Part shown: positions 48,323 through 58,700 of the stretch, one piece after another
Position numbering within the stretch: position 1 is the first letter of the stretch
Layout of the letters: every line of letters starts with the position of its first letter
DNA from: Aphidius gifuensis
Taxonomy: Eukaryota > Arthropoda > Insecta > Hymenoptera > Braconidae
Assembly (NCBI RefSeq): GCF_014905175.1
Contig: NC_057793.1
Coordinates: 14,410,369-14,474,368, forward strand
Length of the DNA stretch: 64,000 nucleotides
Direction: 5' to 3'
The notes under the pieces: generated by a model
Told to the model about the DNA's origin: nothing
What the model saw: only the letters and a program-made list of their open reading frames with translations
Databases searched by the model: none
Made by a program: the position numbers and the translations under genes

Positions 48323-48553
48323 GTGGTACCACGTGAACGTAAAGATAGTAAAGATGGTATTTTAGATTGTATAGGATTTCAAGAAACAATTAATGACATT
48401 AAAATATTAGCAGAAAAATGTGACAAATGTACTGGTAATCCTAAATCAGTAAAAATTGAAATACGACGAGGTGCTATACCAATGTCAGATAATTTTGATG
48501 AGACTTGTAATGGTGGTTATAATAATATTTTTAAACAAATAATAAGTATCTAA
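48323..48553 (+). pseudogene. unrecognised gene fragment, tandem copy 1
   Basis: The frame reads ERKDSKDGILDCIGFQETIN, then a Cys pair in EKCDKCTGNPKSV, then DNFDETCNGGYNNIF. It has no ATG at its start. The spaced cysteines suggest an extracellular or zinc-binding module. I do not recognise the family. A 352-bp unit containing it is repeated at 48,675, and flanking words (ACACAAGATANTNGTTATT, CATAATACGACAGCAACATC) repeat as well. It is probably an exon captured with intron flanks, but that is an inference. Confidence 0.4.
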
Positions 48554-48674
48554 AATAAATATGTTAAATAAACAATTAGTACACAAGATAGTGGTTATTT
48601 AAGTCCTTGACATAATACGACAGCAACATCATAATCACAATACCAAACAACAATAAATAATATGTTGATAAAAT

Positions 48675-48884
48675 TTGGTACTACATGAACGTAAAGATAG
48701 TAAAGATCGTATTTTAGATTGTATAGGATTTCAAGAGACAATTAATGACACTGAAATATTATCAAAAACATCTGATAAATGTACTGATAATCCTAAATCA
48801 GTAAAATTTAAAATACGACTAGATCCTATACAATGTCTGGTAATTTTCATGAGACTTGTACTGGTAGTTTTAATAATATTTTAA
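48675..48884 (+). pseudogene. unrecognised gene fragment, tandem copy 2
   Basis: Second 352-bp unit. It reads ERKDSKDRILDCIGFQETIN with a degraded Cys motif (DKCTDNPKSV), then a frame slip after LDPIQC. It is more decayed than copy 1. A partial third unit without the coding part begins near 48,900. Confidence 0.4.
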
Positions 48885-50390
48885 ATCAAATGATGGGTAT
48901 TTGAAATAAATCTGTCCAATAATCAAATAATACACAAGATAGTGGTTATTCAAGTGCTTGTGCTTGTTATGATCGTGTTTGCCATGATCGAAATAAATTC
49001 AAGATCTTGTATGAATTTGTTAAGGACAAAAAAATGGAACAGATGATTAAATATTGAATCATTCCATGAAACAACAACAACAGGAGTCAATAATAATTTA
49101 ATAAAATAAATGATGTACCGAGTGGAAAACAAAATAACAACAACAATATTGATCATATTCAAACAGCAGCAATCATAATAGAACAAATACATGGTGGTGG
49201 TAGTGGCGGCGATGATGCACCATCATGTGTTTGTGGTCGATTCGCTCATAAAAAAAATGTTGAGAAAATCGATCAATATTTGACATTAAATTTTTTTAAC
49301 ATCAAATAGTTCGTTTTGTTTTTTTTTTTTTCACGGAGGCTAATATCGGCAAATCGCTTATACCTTACGAACTAAGTAACCGAGAGACTTCGTACCAGGC
49401 TCAAAAGAAGCGCATTAAAAAACTCTATCGCCCGCGTAATAGGTTTTTTGCTCTATTGATAATAGTTTTTAATCGAAAAACTAAAATGTAAATTTTGAAA
49501 AAAATTTTTTTCTTACTTAAAAATTTGTGGTGTCTAAACTTTCAATCAAAGAGTATTTATCACCAAAGGTTTTTTGTTCGTGAATCTTTTCTGTTTTATA
49601 TTTCATCATTCTTAAATTATTATTTATGTAACTTAAAATAGTACATACGTTTTCATGTGAAAACTTTACAAGTTATAAAAACGGCGCAATAAATAACTCT
49701 ACGCAAAACCATAGTAGAGACTTCGTATCCCGAGTCGAAAAATTTTCAGGATGCCCTATTTCACCTCAAACCCTGATCAGAAACGGATCAGGCTTCCTTA
49801 TTCAGGGAACCTGACTCATTCCTGACCCGAACCTGGTCAGGACACCTTACGATTTCCTTAAGTCAGGTAATCTTATCCAATCCTGTTCAGGAAAAGAACA
49901 GGAAACCTTGACGTATCCTGAATGAGGTTTCCTGAACAGATTCTGACCAGGATATTATCAGGAAAAATTTATCAAATAAATTAATTTTTTTAATTCAGTT
50001 TCCTTGTTCAGGAAAGGAACAGGAAACCGTGACGTATCCTGAATAAGGTTTCCTGAACAGATTCTGACCAGGATACTATCAGGAAAAATTTATCAAATAA
50101 ATTAATTTTTTTTATTCAGTTTTTCTGTTCAGGAAAAGAACAGGAAACCTGAACATATCCTGAATAAGGTTTCCTGAACAGATTCTGACCAGAATATTTT
50201 CAGGAAAAATATTTTTTGGATTTAATTTTGATTTTAATTTTAATTCTAAAACAAAATGACTAGGGACAATTTAACAAATTGTTATATTTGATTTTTACGT
50301 CAAATTTACGTCGCAAATTCTCATTTAAGTTTTTTTTAAGCTGATGTAATTTATGAAAGCAAAAAATCACATCCGATCATCGATAGACGG

Positions 50391-50460
50391 CATGGCCGCG
50401 CGTGTTAAGGCCCGTAGTTGTAATCTGAATGATCCGAGTTCACGTCCCGCTAGTGGTTAG
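50391..50460 (+). other. tRNA-like sequence
   Basis: CATGGCCGCGCGTGTTAAGG resembles the start of a Ser/Leu-type tRNA (A box), and CCGAGTTCACGTCCCGC resembles a T-arm/B box at proper spacing, with a central arm between. Degenerate. It is embedded in the TIR element at 49,729. Confidence 0.45.
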
Positions 50461-50551
50461 GTAATTTAAGTTATGTTAGGTATATAAAATCATATCATTC
50501 GACCTGTTTCATCATTGACATTGCTATAGTAAATTAGTTAACCGATTTACA

Positions 50552-51096
50552 CACTCAGAGAAGGATATGTTAACAGTTAACATATCCTGTTTATTGTTAA
50601 CATATGCCATGTTTAAATGGGTGGTGGCTGATAAGTTTACATCAAAGATATATATATTAACATTAAACATACGTATCTTAATAGTTAATATGCGTATGTT
50701 AACTATTAAGATATCTGTAATTGACACAATTTGAAAGTTAGGCTGATAGTTGAAGACATTTACGTATGTAAATATGAAAATTTAATGTAAAATTGAGAAT
50801 GAATTCACAAAAAAACTGATTTTAAATAAATTTATGACAACACGAGTACATATTATATTATATTACAATTAGAATAGTATCACAATATAATGTCAAAAAA
50901 AAAAGATTACAAGAAGTAGACTGGCGCATCAAAATATTTGGCCGCGTAAAGATACGTATGTTAACTATAAACATACGTATGTTAACACTTAAGATATCTA
51001 TGTTTATTGTTAATATATATATCTTAACATTAAACTTTTGTATGTTTAATGTAAACATATTAGTATGTTAACTGTTAACATATCCTTCTCTGAGTG
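50552..51096. mobile_element. CACTCAGAGAAGG MITE (copy 2)
   Basis: 545 bp, nearly identical to 9,660-10,198 throughout, including the internal AACATACGTATGTTAAC palindromes, with CA on both sides. It is nested inside the TIR element at 49,729, which is inside a host repeat, inside an insert, inside the Polinton. Confidence 0.75.
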
Positions 51097-51873
51097 CAAA
51101 ACATCAAATAAAAAAAATTAATTTTTGTAAATTCTGATCAGAATCTTAAAAAAGAGCGTTACATTCTGATCCGTTCCTGAGCAGGATTCCTGATCCAGTT
51201 CTGATTTGAAATCAGCTTCCCTGATCCGGTTCTGATCACAACCTTACCTCAATTTCCACTCGGAATTAGGCTCAATTTATGTGTCTCAAAAAACTCTATC
51301 GCCCGCTTCGCAAAATTCTTTTCCATTTATAATAGTTTTTGAGAAAAAAAGAAAAAAACTATAAAATTAAAAAAAAAAATTCGGATATTTAATTTTTTTG
51401 CTCGAAAACTGTTATTGAGAGATAAAAAAAACCGTAATGCCGTCACTAGATTTTTTTTAGGTGCATAATTTGAGCCTAATACGAACTCCCTATCTTGATT
51501 ATAACAAAAGTTATGGCTCGCCGAAAAAAAAATAAAAAAAACGGACCAAAAAATGTCATCATAGAGTCGAAATAAAATGTTTATAAGGCTCTAAAAAAAG
51601 CATTGAAAAACTCTATTGCCTGTCTTTTAAATATGAATAATGTTTTCGTTAATTAACGGTTAAAATATGTCTAAGCAAAAAAAAATAACAATGGCTCTAG
51701 CCGGAGTATTGAAAATTTTCAATTTTCAACGGGTAACGCTGGCCACATGCCCCAACAAATATTACCAGGTCTTATTTCTCATTCAAATATTGAAGAGATA
51801 GCTATTAAATTAAAATCAAATTTATTTCCATTATAATTTGTATTAATTTTATTTATATTTTTCAGGCTGTAAC

Positions 51874-52041
51874 ATGTCAGATTACGAGGCTGAAATTGGT
51901 TCAATATTCAATAATTTTGAAAGCTTAAGTCATCTAAACTTGATATATCGGGAAAATATTAAAAGATATCATCCCGACAAAAATCCTAAAGATAAAAGAA
52001 CAACTGAAAAAACTCAGTATTTCATGAATATATATACATAA
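51874..52041 (+). CDS. 55-residue J-domain-like micro-ORF
   Basis: ATG (51,874) to TAA. After a short acidic start come FNNFESLSHLNLIYRENI and KRYHPDKNPKDK. The HPD tripeptide preceded by a basic helix-like stretch and followed by KNP is the signature of J-domains, which stimulate Hsp70 ATPases. Helix I is poorly matched and helix IV is missing, so it is a short or partial J-domain. TTTCAG lies 8 bp upstream, like a splice acceptor, so it may be an exon fragment. It lies in the right part of the 4.4-kb insert. Whether it is expressed is unknown. Confidence 0.5.
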   Translation: MSDYEAEIGSIFNNFESLSHLNLIYRENIKRYHPDKNPKDKRTTEKTQYFMNIYT

Positions 52042-52374
52042 AATAAAAAGTATACATAAAATAGTAATATATATAGAAGTGTTTGGCTGACTAGTTGTTC
52101 AATAAATAAATATTTATATAAAATTATATTCTATGTTAAGTTTTTAAATTAGAATTTCATTTACATAGAACCTTAATATTATAACTAATCAATAAATTTA
52201 AAAATTTCTATCATAATTTTTAATGACTGAATGAACATAATAGTTTACTCGGAATGAGAGCGAAAAAGACAACTATAGTCAAAAATATATTAATGCAACG
52301 AGGGATCTTTCAATTACTATTTATTAGAATTACTAAAGAAGTTTCACTTCCCTGTGCGTACAATACCACACATC

Positions 52375-52816
52375 TTTTATTATTTTCTGTTGTTTTATTT
52401 ATTTTTATTTTTGATTTTGATGTCAAATAGTGAGATATACTTGCAACTTTCGTACTCAGCTCATCTAATGTATGACGTGATTTTACAACTCTTTTTTGTA
52501 ATGTGTCCACTTTGATTGTCAGTTTACTAATGACTTCAGTGTTATATTTTTGACTATCTTCTTGCATTATTCTAAGAAGATTATTAGTTTCATTTTTAAT
52601 CAGAATCAGTGCTATTTTTTTTGAGACAGCATCATTCATGTCTTGAGCATCGGCAATGTGACATAATTTTTTTTCTGCAATGTCATAATTTCCGTCTTCT
52701 GTAAATTCGAAACCTTTTCCAGGTGGTCTTTTTATTGCATCACCATCACTTTTTCCTCCGATAGAATATTTTCGTTTATTTGATAATTGACATCCGAATA
52801 TATCAACACTAGACAT
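52375..52816 (-). CDS. Polinton-associated 'GPPG' protein, C-terminus truncated
   Basis: Starts MSSVDIFGCQLSNKRKYS at 52,816. The segment RPPGKGFEFTEDGNYDIAEK, then LCHIADAQDMNDAVSKK, is a module I associate with proteins beside insect Polintons and with phage-like fibre proteins, usually seen as GPPGxGF...DGxYD. A helical, probably coiled-coil, region follows (KLTIKVDTLQKRVVKSRHTL). The authentic sequence ends near 52,375 where the 4.4-kb insert begins; the last 20 or so codons of the open frame (to 52,310) are insert sequence. A structural or fibre role is plausible but not shown. Confidence 0.6.
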
Positions 52817-52871
52817 TATCCCACTCCGATGTCCTTTTAATGACTGTCCATTAAAGACTGAATAAACACAT

Positions 52872-53894
52872 ATATTAACAAATAATACCAGCTTCTCTTA
52901 ATTCTTCAATAATTGAAAGAATTTCATTAGCGTGACTATTATTGCCAGCTTTTTCTGAAGCTACAAGTAATTGAAGACGAATGACAAGCTCATTGGGATT
53001 ATCCCAATATCTATAATTTGTATTATTTATTTTCGTATTTTTCTGTAGTGTTTTGTATTTTGGTAATACAAGTGCTGAATCTTTTTTGCTCTCTACTTTT
53101 TGTCTTTTCAAAGACTTGACAAACAGTGATACATAATTTTTATATTTTGGTGTCCTGTTTGTCAGAAATGCACCATCAGGTTTGAAATTTTTACGATGTG
53201 CATTTGTTAATTTTATAATTTCAATAAAAATTTCTCGATCAACTTTCCGAATAATAGATGCATTAGGTGATTGTTGAAATAATAACTCCAAGAGACCTTG
53301 AGTAGCCTGATAAATTTTATCTTTCACATAAATATGATGATTTTTTATTTCAATCATTGAATTACCAAACATTAATTTATTGTTTTTTAATTTTTGAATG
53401 GTGTACATTGTATTTTGAGCCTTGTCATGAGAATTTATTGATTTTTGCCTTTCAAGGTGCTTCTTCATCATCCAAATTTTTTTTTTTCTCAGTTATATCG
53501 TCGTCTGTGTCATCATCATCAGCATCCCTAATATTATTCTTATGACAAGTTAACGGATCAATATCAATTTTTTCATCATTATTTGTCAATATTGATTTTT
53601 CTTCTTCTCCTTCTGTCTCGTATTCTTCTTCTGTCGAGTATTCTTCATCTTTTCTTTGAGCATTATTTTTTATATTGCTTGGTTTCCACTGGAACTTGGT
53701 CCTGGTTTTTTTTTTGATACATTTGCTAGCATTTTTTTTGAAGGTTCAGTGATAGGTCCTAACACCTCACTTGTTATTCTTTCATTTTCAACTCGACCAT
53801 ATTTAATTAATTTATGTTAACGTCGTATAGAGTCACTTGCTTTTTCATTTTCATGCAATAGCGATTTTTCAGCATGTAAGTTTGTGTGCTTCAT
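52872..53894 (-). pseudogene. DUF8207-type Polinton protein, broken
   Basis: The C-terminal 198 codons (53,471-52,875) are open and end with YWDNPNELVIRLQLLVASEK, followed by NEILSIIEELREAGIIC. This ending is very characteristic of a protein family found with insect Polintons (DUF8207, function unknown). It is preceded by KIYQATQGLLELLF and TNAHRKNFKPDGA. Upstream the minus strand continues with HENEKASDSIRR, a stop at 53,817-53,819, then HKLIKYGRVENERI, PITEPSKKML and an acidic stretch with further stops and a frame slip, so the N-terminal half is broken. It lies directly after the ATPase in the same direction. Confidence 0.75.
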
Positions 53895-54001
53895 GATAGA
53901 TAATGATGCTGTTGACAGTTCACAATCCTACTGTCTTTTATTTCGGAATTTTTACTATATATCGTATAATATTACTCTAAATTATCTAGTATTTTTTTTT
54001 T

Positions 54002-54769
54002 TTAGATAGTAGATGTGCCAGTGGTGGTAGCAGAGGGAGAAACTGTATTTTCAGCAGAATCGTTTGTAATGTTTATATAACAATTAAAACCTCTCCTGTA
54101 TCGGCCATTATTAATGTCACTATCTTTGTCAATCACAAGGAATCCATATTTATCTTCATTCCAACATGTTGAGCATATATTGCGGAATTTTACAAATTCC
54201 ATGACAGTATTTACATGATCATTGTATATATGCTTCAAATTTCTTTCATCTTGACGAAAAAGTACAAACAAATTGGCATTATCTCTCACCAAATGTTTGG
54301 GTATGTGAGCATAGGTCTGAGATAAATAAAAACTATCAACTGCTTGATGTCTACCCATGCAAGAAAATGCTCGAACATTATCTTGATTTTCTGTGGATAT
54401 ATCATCGAAAATCATCAGTGAATTTGGTCTAGTTCCTTCAAGTTGAATGACTTTCTTATGTTCATTGAATGGAAAATAACCAATTTCTTCAACATTATTA
54501 ATAATTTTTTCGAGAAATTTGTACTTTAGTTTATTAAGCGATTTGGAATACACATAAACATTCTCAAATCTTAATCCGTTTGGGTGAATTGTTATTGCAA
54601 AAAGAGCGTTTGTTTTGCCAGAATTTCAAGGTCCACAGAATACACCCCTCACACTATTCGGTAATAAACTTCCATGTCTTTTTTCACATCGTTTTTTTGG
54701 AGCAGTTTTTCGCACAATTTGATCAAAATCGATGACTGGCAACTTTAATGGTTGTTTTTGAAATTCCAT
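54002..54769 (-). pseudogene. Polinton DNA-packaging ATPase, stop in the Walker A loop
   Basis: The start is MEFQKQPLKLPVIDFD at 54,769. The P-loop reads GVFCGP, a TGA at 54,626-54,628, then NSGKTNALF. One changed codon interrupts an otherwise good Walker A motif. The 183-codon downstream part has Walker B (SLMIFDDIST), the FSCMGRHQAVDSFYLSQTY segment and NANLFVLFRQDERNLKHIY, as in FtsK/HerA-type genome-packaging ATPases of Polintons and related viruses, and ends in a Ser/Thr-rich tail. About 255 codons is a normal length. Apart from this one stop the frame is clean. Confidence 0.85.
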
Positions 54770-54935
54770 GTTTTTTTTTACAACTGAACAAGCTGCTAGC
54801 TTAATCTGTACTAATGTGAAAACATATAAATACTTGGGATTTTATTGAATGAAGTTAGTTTTTCAAAGATAATGATTGAGCATCAACGTGCAAAAGAAAA
54901 AATAAAAAAAAAAGGATAAAAGAAAATAGGAAGGG

Positions 54936-55132
54936 GTCTGTTGAATAAGTATAATTATTGTGGTCCGGGTACAAAGCTCGATAGAAGATGAGCTCGTGGT
55001 GATCGCGGTGTTAATCCGTTGGATAAACATTGTCGTGAGCATGATATAAGCTACTTAAAAAATCCTGACAGTCTCGAAGAACGACATTAGCTGTAATTGT
55101 AGCTAAACAATCACTATCTACCTTATTTCACC
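54936..55132 (+). pseudogene. phospholipase A2-like (PLA2) capsid-protein remnant
   Basis: The plus strand reads NKYNYCGPGTKLDRR, a TGA, then ARGDRGVNPLDKHCREHDIS and YLKNPDSLEERH before stops and a frame slip. YCGPGT is the calcium-loop pattern, and HDISY carries the His-Asp pair of the parvovirus-type PLA2 domain, which occurs in minor capsid proteins of Polintons, adintoviruses and parvoviruses. Only this domain is left. It is the only large-gene remnant on the plus strand here. Followed by low-complexity TTTTTTGTCGTGA repeats (55,150-55,320). Confidence 0.75.
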
Positions 55133-55149
55133 AGCCAAATCATTGACTT

Positions 55150-55562
55150 AGTTGTTAGATTTGTTTTGTCTAAATTTTTTTTTTCTAAATTTTTGTTGTC
55201 GCGATTCTTTTGTCGTGATTTTTTTTATCGTGATTTTTTTTGTCGTGATTTTTTTTGTCGAAATTTGTTTTGTCGTGATTTTTTTTGTCGAGTTTTTTTT
55301 TGAAAATTTTTTTGTCGTGGAATCTTTTTTTGGCCTCTTGAAAATGGCCCTTTAAAATGGCCTTATATTTTTGGCCTCTTAAAAATGGCCTCAAAAAATG
55401 GCCTTATTTTTTTTTTTGGCTTCTTAAAAATGGCTTTAAAAAATGGCCTTCTGTTTTTGGTCTCTTTTGGCCATTTTTAAGAGGCCAAAAATATAAGGCC
55501 ATTTTAAAGGGCCATTTTTAAGAGGCCAAAAAAAATAAGGCCATTTTTTGAGGCCATTTTTT
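55150..55562. repeat. GTCGTGATTTTT tandem repeat and GGCC/AAAATGG palindrome
   Basis: Eight or so copies of TGTCGTGATTTTTTT-type words (55,160-55,320) are followed by a palindrome of about 220 bp. AATGGCCTTATATTTTTGGCC (55,360s) is answered by GGCCAAAAATATAAGGCC near 55,485. A strong hairpin; no gene. Confidence 0.7.
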
Positions 55563-55726
55563 CCATGTACGAGGTTCAGATCGTCTTTTTTTTAAACTAT
55601 ATTTCACCATGTTGCCATGGTATTTACGGCAAGCTGAAATAACAGACGAACTTCCCGGCTCTGATTATAACTATTATTTATAATAAATATATATATTTTT
55701 ATTTATGATTATTCAGAATCACAGCC

Positions 55727-58700
55727 TCAAGGTAAGGTATTTTGATTAAGAGCTCGTTTATCATCAGCCCAGCTGAGTGCAACTTTACTCTGTACAATAG
55801 TACGTACTTGGTGATCCTTACTTCGTATTAAATGTTGATTATTTTTCAATATTTGATGATCGAAAAGACACGCCATATAATTACCAAAATTTATGTCTTT
55901 TAGAACTGAACCTTTTACACCCTTTGCTTTTTCGTAAGTCTTATCATCATCAATGTTTATGACTCTATAACTATACAATTTAGCTCTTAAACCAGCAAAT
56001 TCAGTCATAATTTTACCATTATTTTCGTCTTTCATAAGACCAATAACTTTTTTGTTGACTCTTGGCATGTTATAAATATTATTTGGTGGATAATCTGATG
56101 TGTCAAATCTTTCCAAATTTTCTTTCATTTTCTCATAAATATCAGGAACTTTGAAACTTAAAATGAGTGAATCAGTATCCATGTAAAGTGCTTTGACATC
56201 ATTGTGATTGAATTTTTTTTTGATATAATCGTAGTAAAAATCATAGATCCAGATTTTTGAAAGATCTAGTATTGTAAATCCAGAATAAATTGGTTTATTG
56301 AAAATTATTTCAACTCTTGACATTTTAATAATTGCAATGTCATCTTTATAATTTGAGCAGCTGTGAAAATTTGGTTTTGCTTTTAGTGATTTTGCTCCAT
56401 AGCGACCTTTCCATTTTGTCACTATTTTAACATCTTTTTCTTTTCTTACATTATGCATTGTTTTTCCATATACACTGTTGTTCATCAATTTGAAAAAAAT
56501 TTTTCCAAAATCTGTGGTCGCTTGCTGACGCATACCAGGATTAAGATCAATATATTTTTTTTCAGCCATGAGCTTTGTTTAAATTTCAATATCCGATGAA
56601 TTTTGTTCAACTTCATACCAAGACCCAAATATAGTTTTAAATTTCTATAATGTATAATCTTTATGCCATTCATGTAAATATTCTGGATAATCCAAGTCAA
56701 CCTCTAATATATATCCAATTTCAGCTTCATCAGATATATTTGTCACATCAATATTTAAATTATCTTTCCACTGAAAGTCACCATATGGAAGATATTGGCT
56801 CATGTCAGCACTATATAAAATATTTACATCAAAATACATGATGTATGATTCTTCTTCATTTGGATTATATTTATCACCCATATATCGGTTGTTGGCTTTT
56901 GCGTATTGGTTCATACATTGTGCAACAACACCTCAAGTTCCTTTCTCAATGAAGAGATGCATTGCTGGATCTGTCAAAAGTTCAAGTTTCACTCCTGTAT
57001 ATTTTAGCATTGCATCAAATGCTAGACCTGGTGCCGTAAAATAATGAAGTGCATCTAGACTGTATGTTGATAAACAGCTCAAACGAAAATTTTCAAAAAT
57101 ATCAACCAACAAAAGCACATCAGTTTTCAATTATAAATCGGAATATTCGCCCAATGTCTTTATTTTAAATTTTTCCCAAATATTTTTGGCATGTTCATAG
57201 TCTGCATCTGATATATCAGAATTATTTAATTTTGAGAAAATATGAAGAAATACACCTTTCCTGCACAATAAATCAAAGAATTCATTGTCACATTCACTGC
57301 GTGTTATAATTTTTTGATCATTACTCAAATCAGATGAGAGTTTATCAATACTGCTTGGTATAAATCTGAATGAGTCAATGAATCGCAATTTTACAACAGT
57401 TTTATCCACTTTTTTTGTAAATAAAATATATTGTTACGTACCAGGTTGATTTAATTAAATTAGTCTATGAAATAACAAAAGAAAAGAAGAATATTGAACT
57501 TGAAAAATAATAATATAATTTATTAGGAATAGTTTAATTCAATCAACCTGATATTTAACGTTTTATTTAAAATCCTCGTATTTTGTTATTTTCTACAGGG
57601 TAACGGGTTAGGAGGGAATGTGTAAATTTTGTAGATTCTACCTTGTTTATTGTGGTTTATCCAAAAGTAATTTGTTGAGAGCGTGTCAAATCGGATGGTC
57701 GCCTGATGATGTTGAAACTTTCGAATAATCCAATAGGTAACACAACTCGTAGCACAGAAAACAACACCCCGGAGAAATTCACAGTAAATGTTATGATTTA
57801 GGAAGGGTATATTTTGTAGGAATAATTATTTTGCACAGTTATTGAATTAAATTTTTTTATGCACTGATAATATTATTTGTTTATTATTACTTCTTCAAAG
57901 GATTAAATTTATTTTGTTTAAATTCTTATCAATTTAAAATGATCAATAATTTAAAATATATTTTTATGAAATATTACTAAGTATTTGTTTTGAATTAAAT
58001 TGATTTAATATTTTAATTAGATGTTGTTCAGATTAAAGTCATCGCGAGAGTGACGCTCCTTAAAATTAAAAATAAAATTATTCCCATAAAATTTAATTAT
58101 TAGGTAGGGATGAAAAGTGGTGCCATTTCTTGCACCAATGAAATACAATGGTTCCCATAGTAGTCAGCATATCGTGATTGTTTAAACATTTAATAAATAA
58201 TAATTTAGCAATTTCAACGGATGTGGCATCTCGCGTTGCAGAGGTGACTTTGAAAACTGCTTACCAAAATTTATATAAAAATTATAAAAATAAATTGTTT
58301 TATAAAAAATGCAAAATATGGATTTTTATTCCGTGTGAAAATAAAAATAAATAATTTATTATAAAAAAAAAAAATTTTATTGCTTGCTCGACATCTATTG
58401 AATTTGTTAATTTATTATTTATTATTGATTATTAATTATTACTTATACCAAGACGTAACAATATTTTTCTTTGTTTATTGGTAATATGTGTATTTGACCC
58501 TCAAATGTCTTGCAAAGTCCTTGTATTAAAAAATGTGAGTCATACCCTGATAAATTGTGCATGACTACAGGTATTGTGTGAGACTTTGTATAATTAATAT
58601 TACACATTTCCACTGAAATGATCGTGATCGTTATGCTTAACGTCTTGCACGTGGAAAGTCTCTCACATATGTGACATATTGTTGCATTTTGAAATTCTTG

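Larger units (their letters stand above)
49729..51264. mobile_element. TIR element with 121-bp tandem units of a second type
   Basis: Ends are CCCGAGTCGAAA and the inverse of TCCGAGTGGAAA, flanked by a 2-bp AT duplication (49,727-49,728 and 51,265-51,266). The empty site is known from the other copies of the host repeat. Unit starts at 49,885, 50,006 and 50,127 give an exact 121-bp period. Units are rich in self-complementary CAGGTTTCCTG/CAGGAAACC-type words. A tRNA-like sequence and a CACTC MITE lie to the right. No transposase. Confidence 0.65.
49320..51775. repeat. 'CTTCGTATTAGGCTC' dispersed repeat, third copy, split
   Basis: Left part to 49,728 and right part from 51,265 match 42,240-43,435 closely (for example ACTCTATCGCCCGCGTAATA and CATACGTTTTCATGTG). 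The end, CTAGCCGGAGTATTGAAAAT followed by CCAACAAATATTACCAGG, is the same as in the other copies. An element of 1,536 bp is inserted at 49,729. Confidence 0.6.
47948..52374. mobile_element. 4.4-kb insert bounded by the hairpin motif, inside the Polinton
   Basis: The left end starts GAAGTGAAACTTCTTT. The right end is the inverted motif (52,335-52,350) plus CCTGTGCGTACAATACCACA. TTTTATTATT occurs directly outside both ends (47,938-47,947 and 52,375-52,384), a possible target duplication, although the word is low-complexity. The insert separates the Polinton integrase from the 'GPPG' gene. The contents are an exon-like leader, tandem gene fragments (48.3-48.9 kb), a dispersed repeat with further nested elements, and a J-domain micro-ORF. 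No transposase is seen. Confidence 0.5.
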
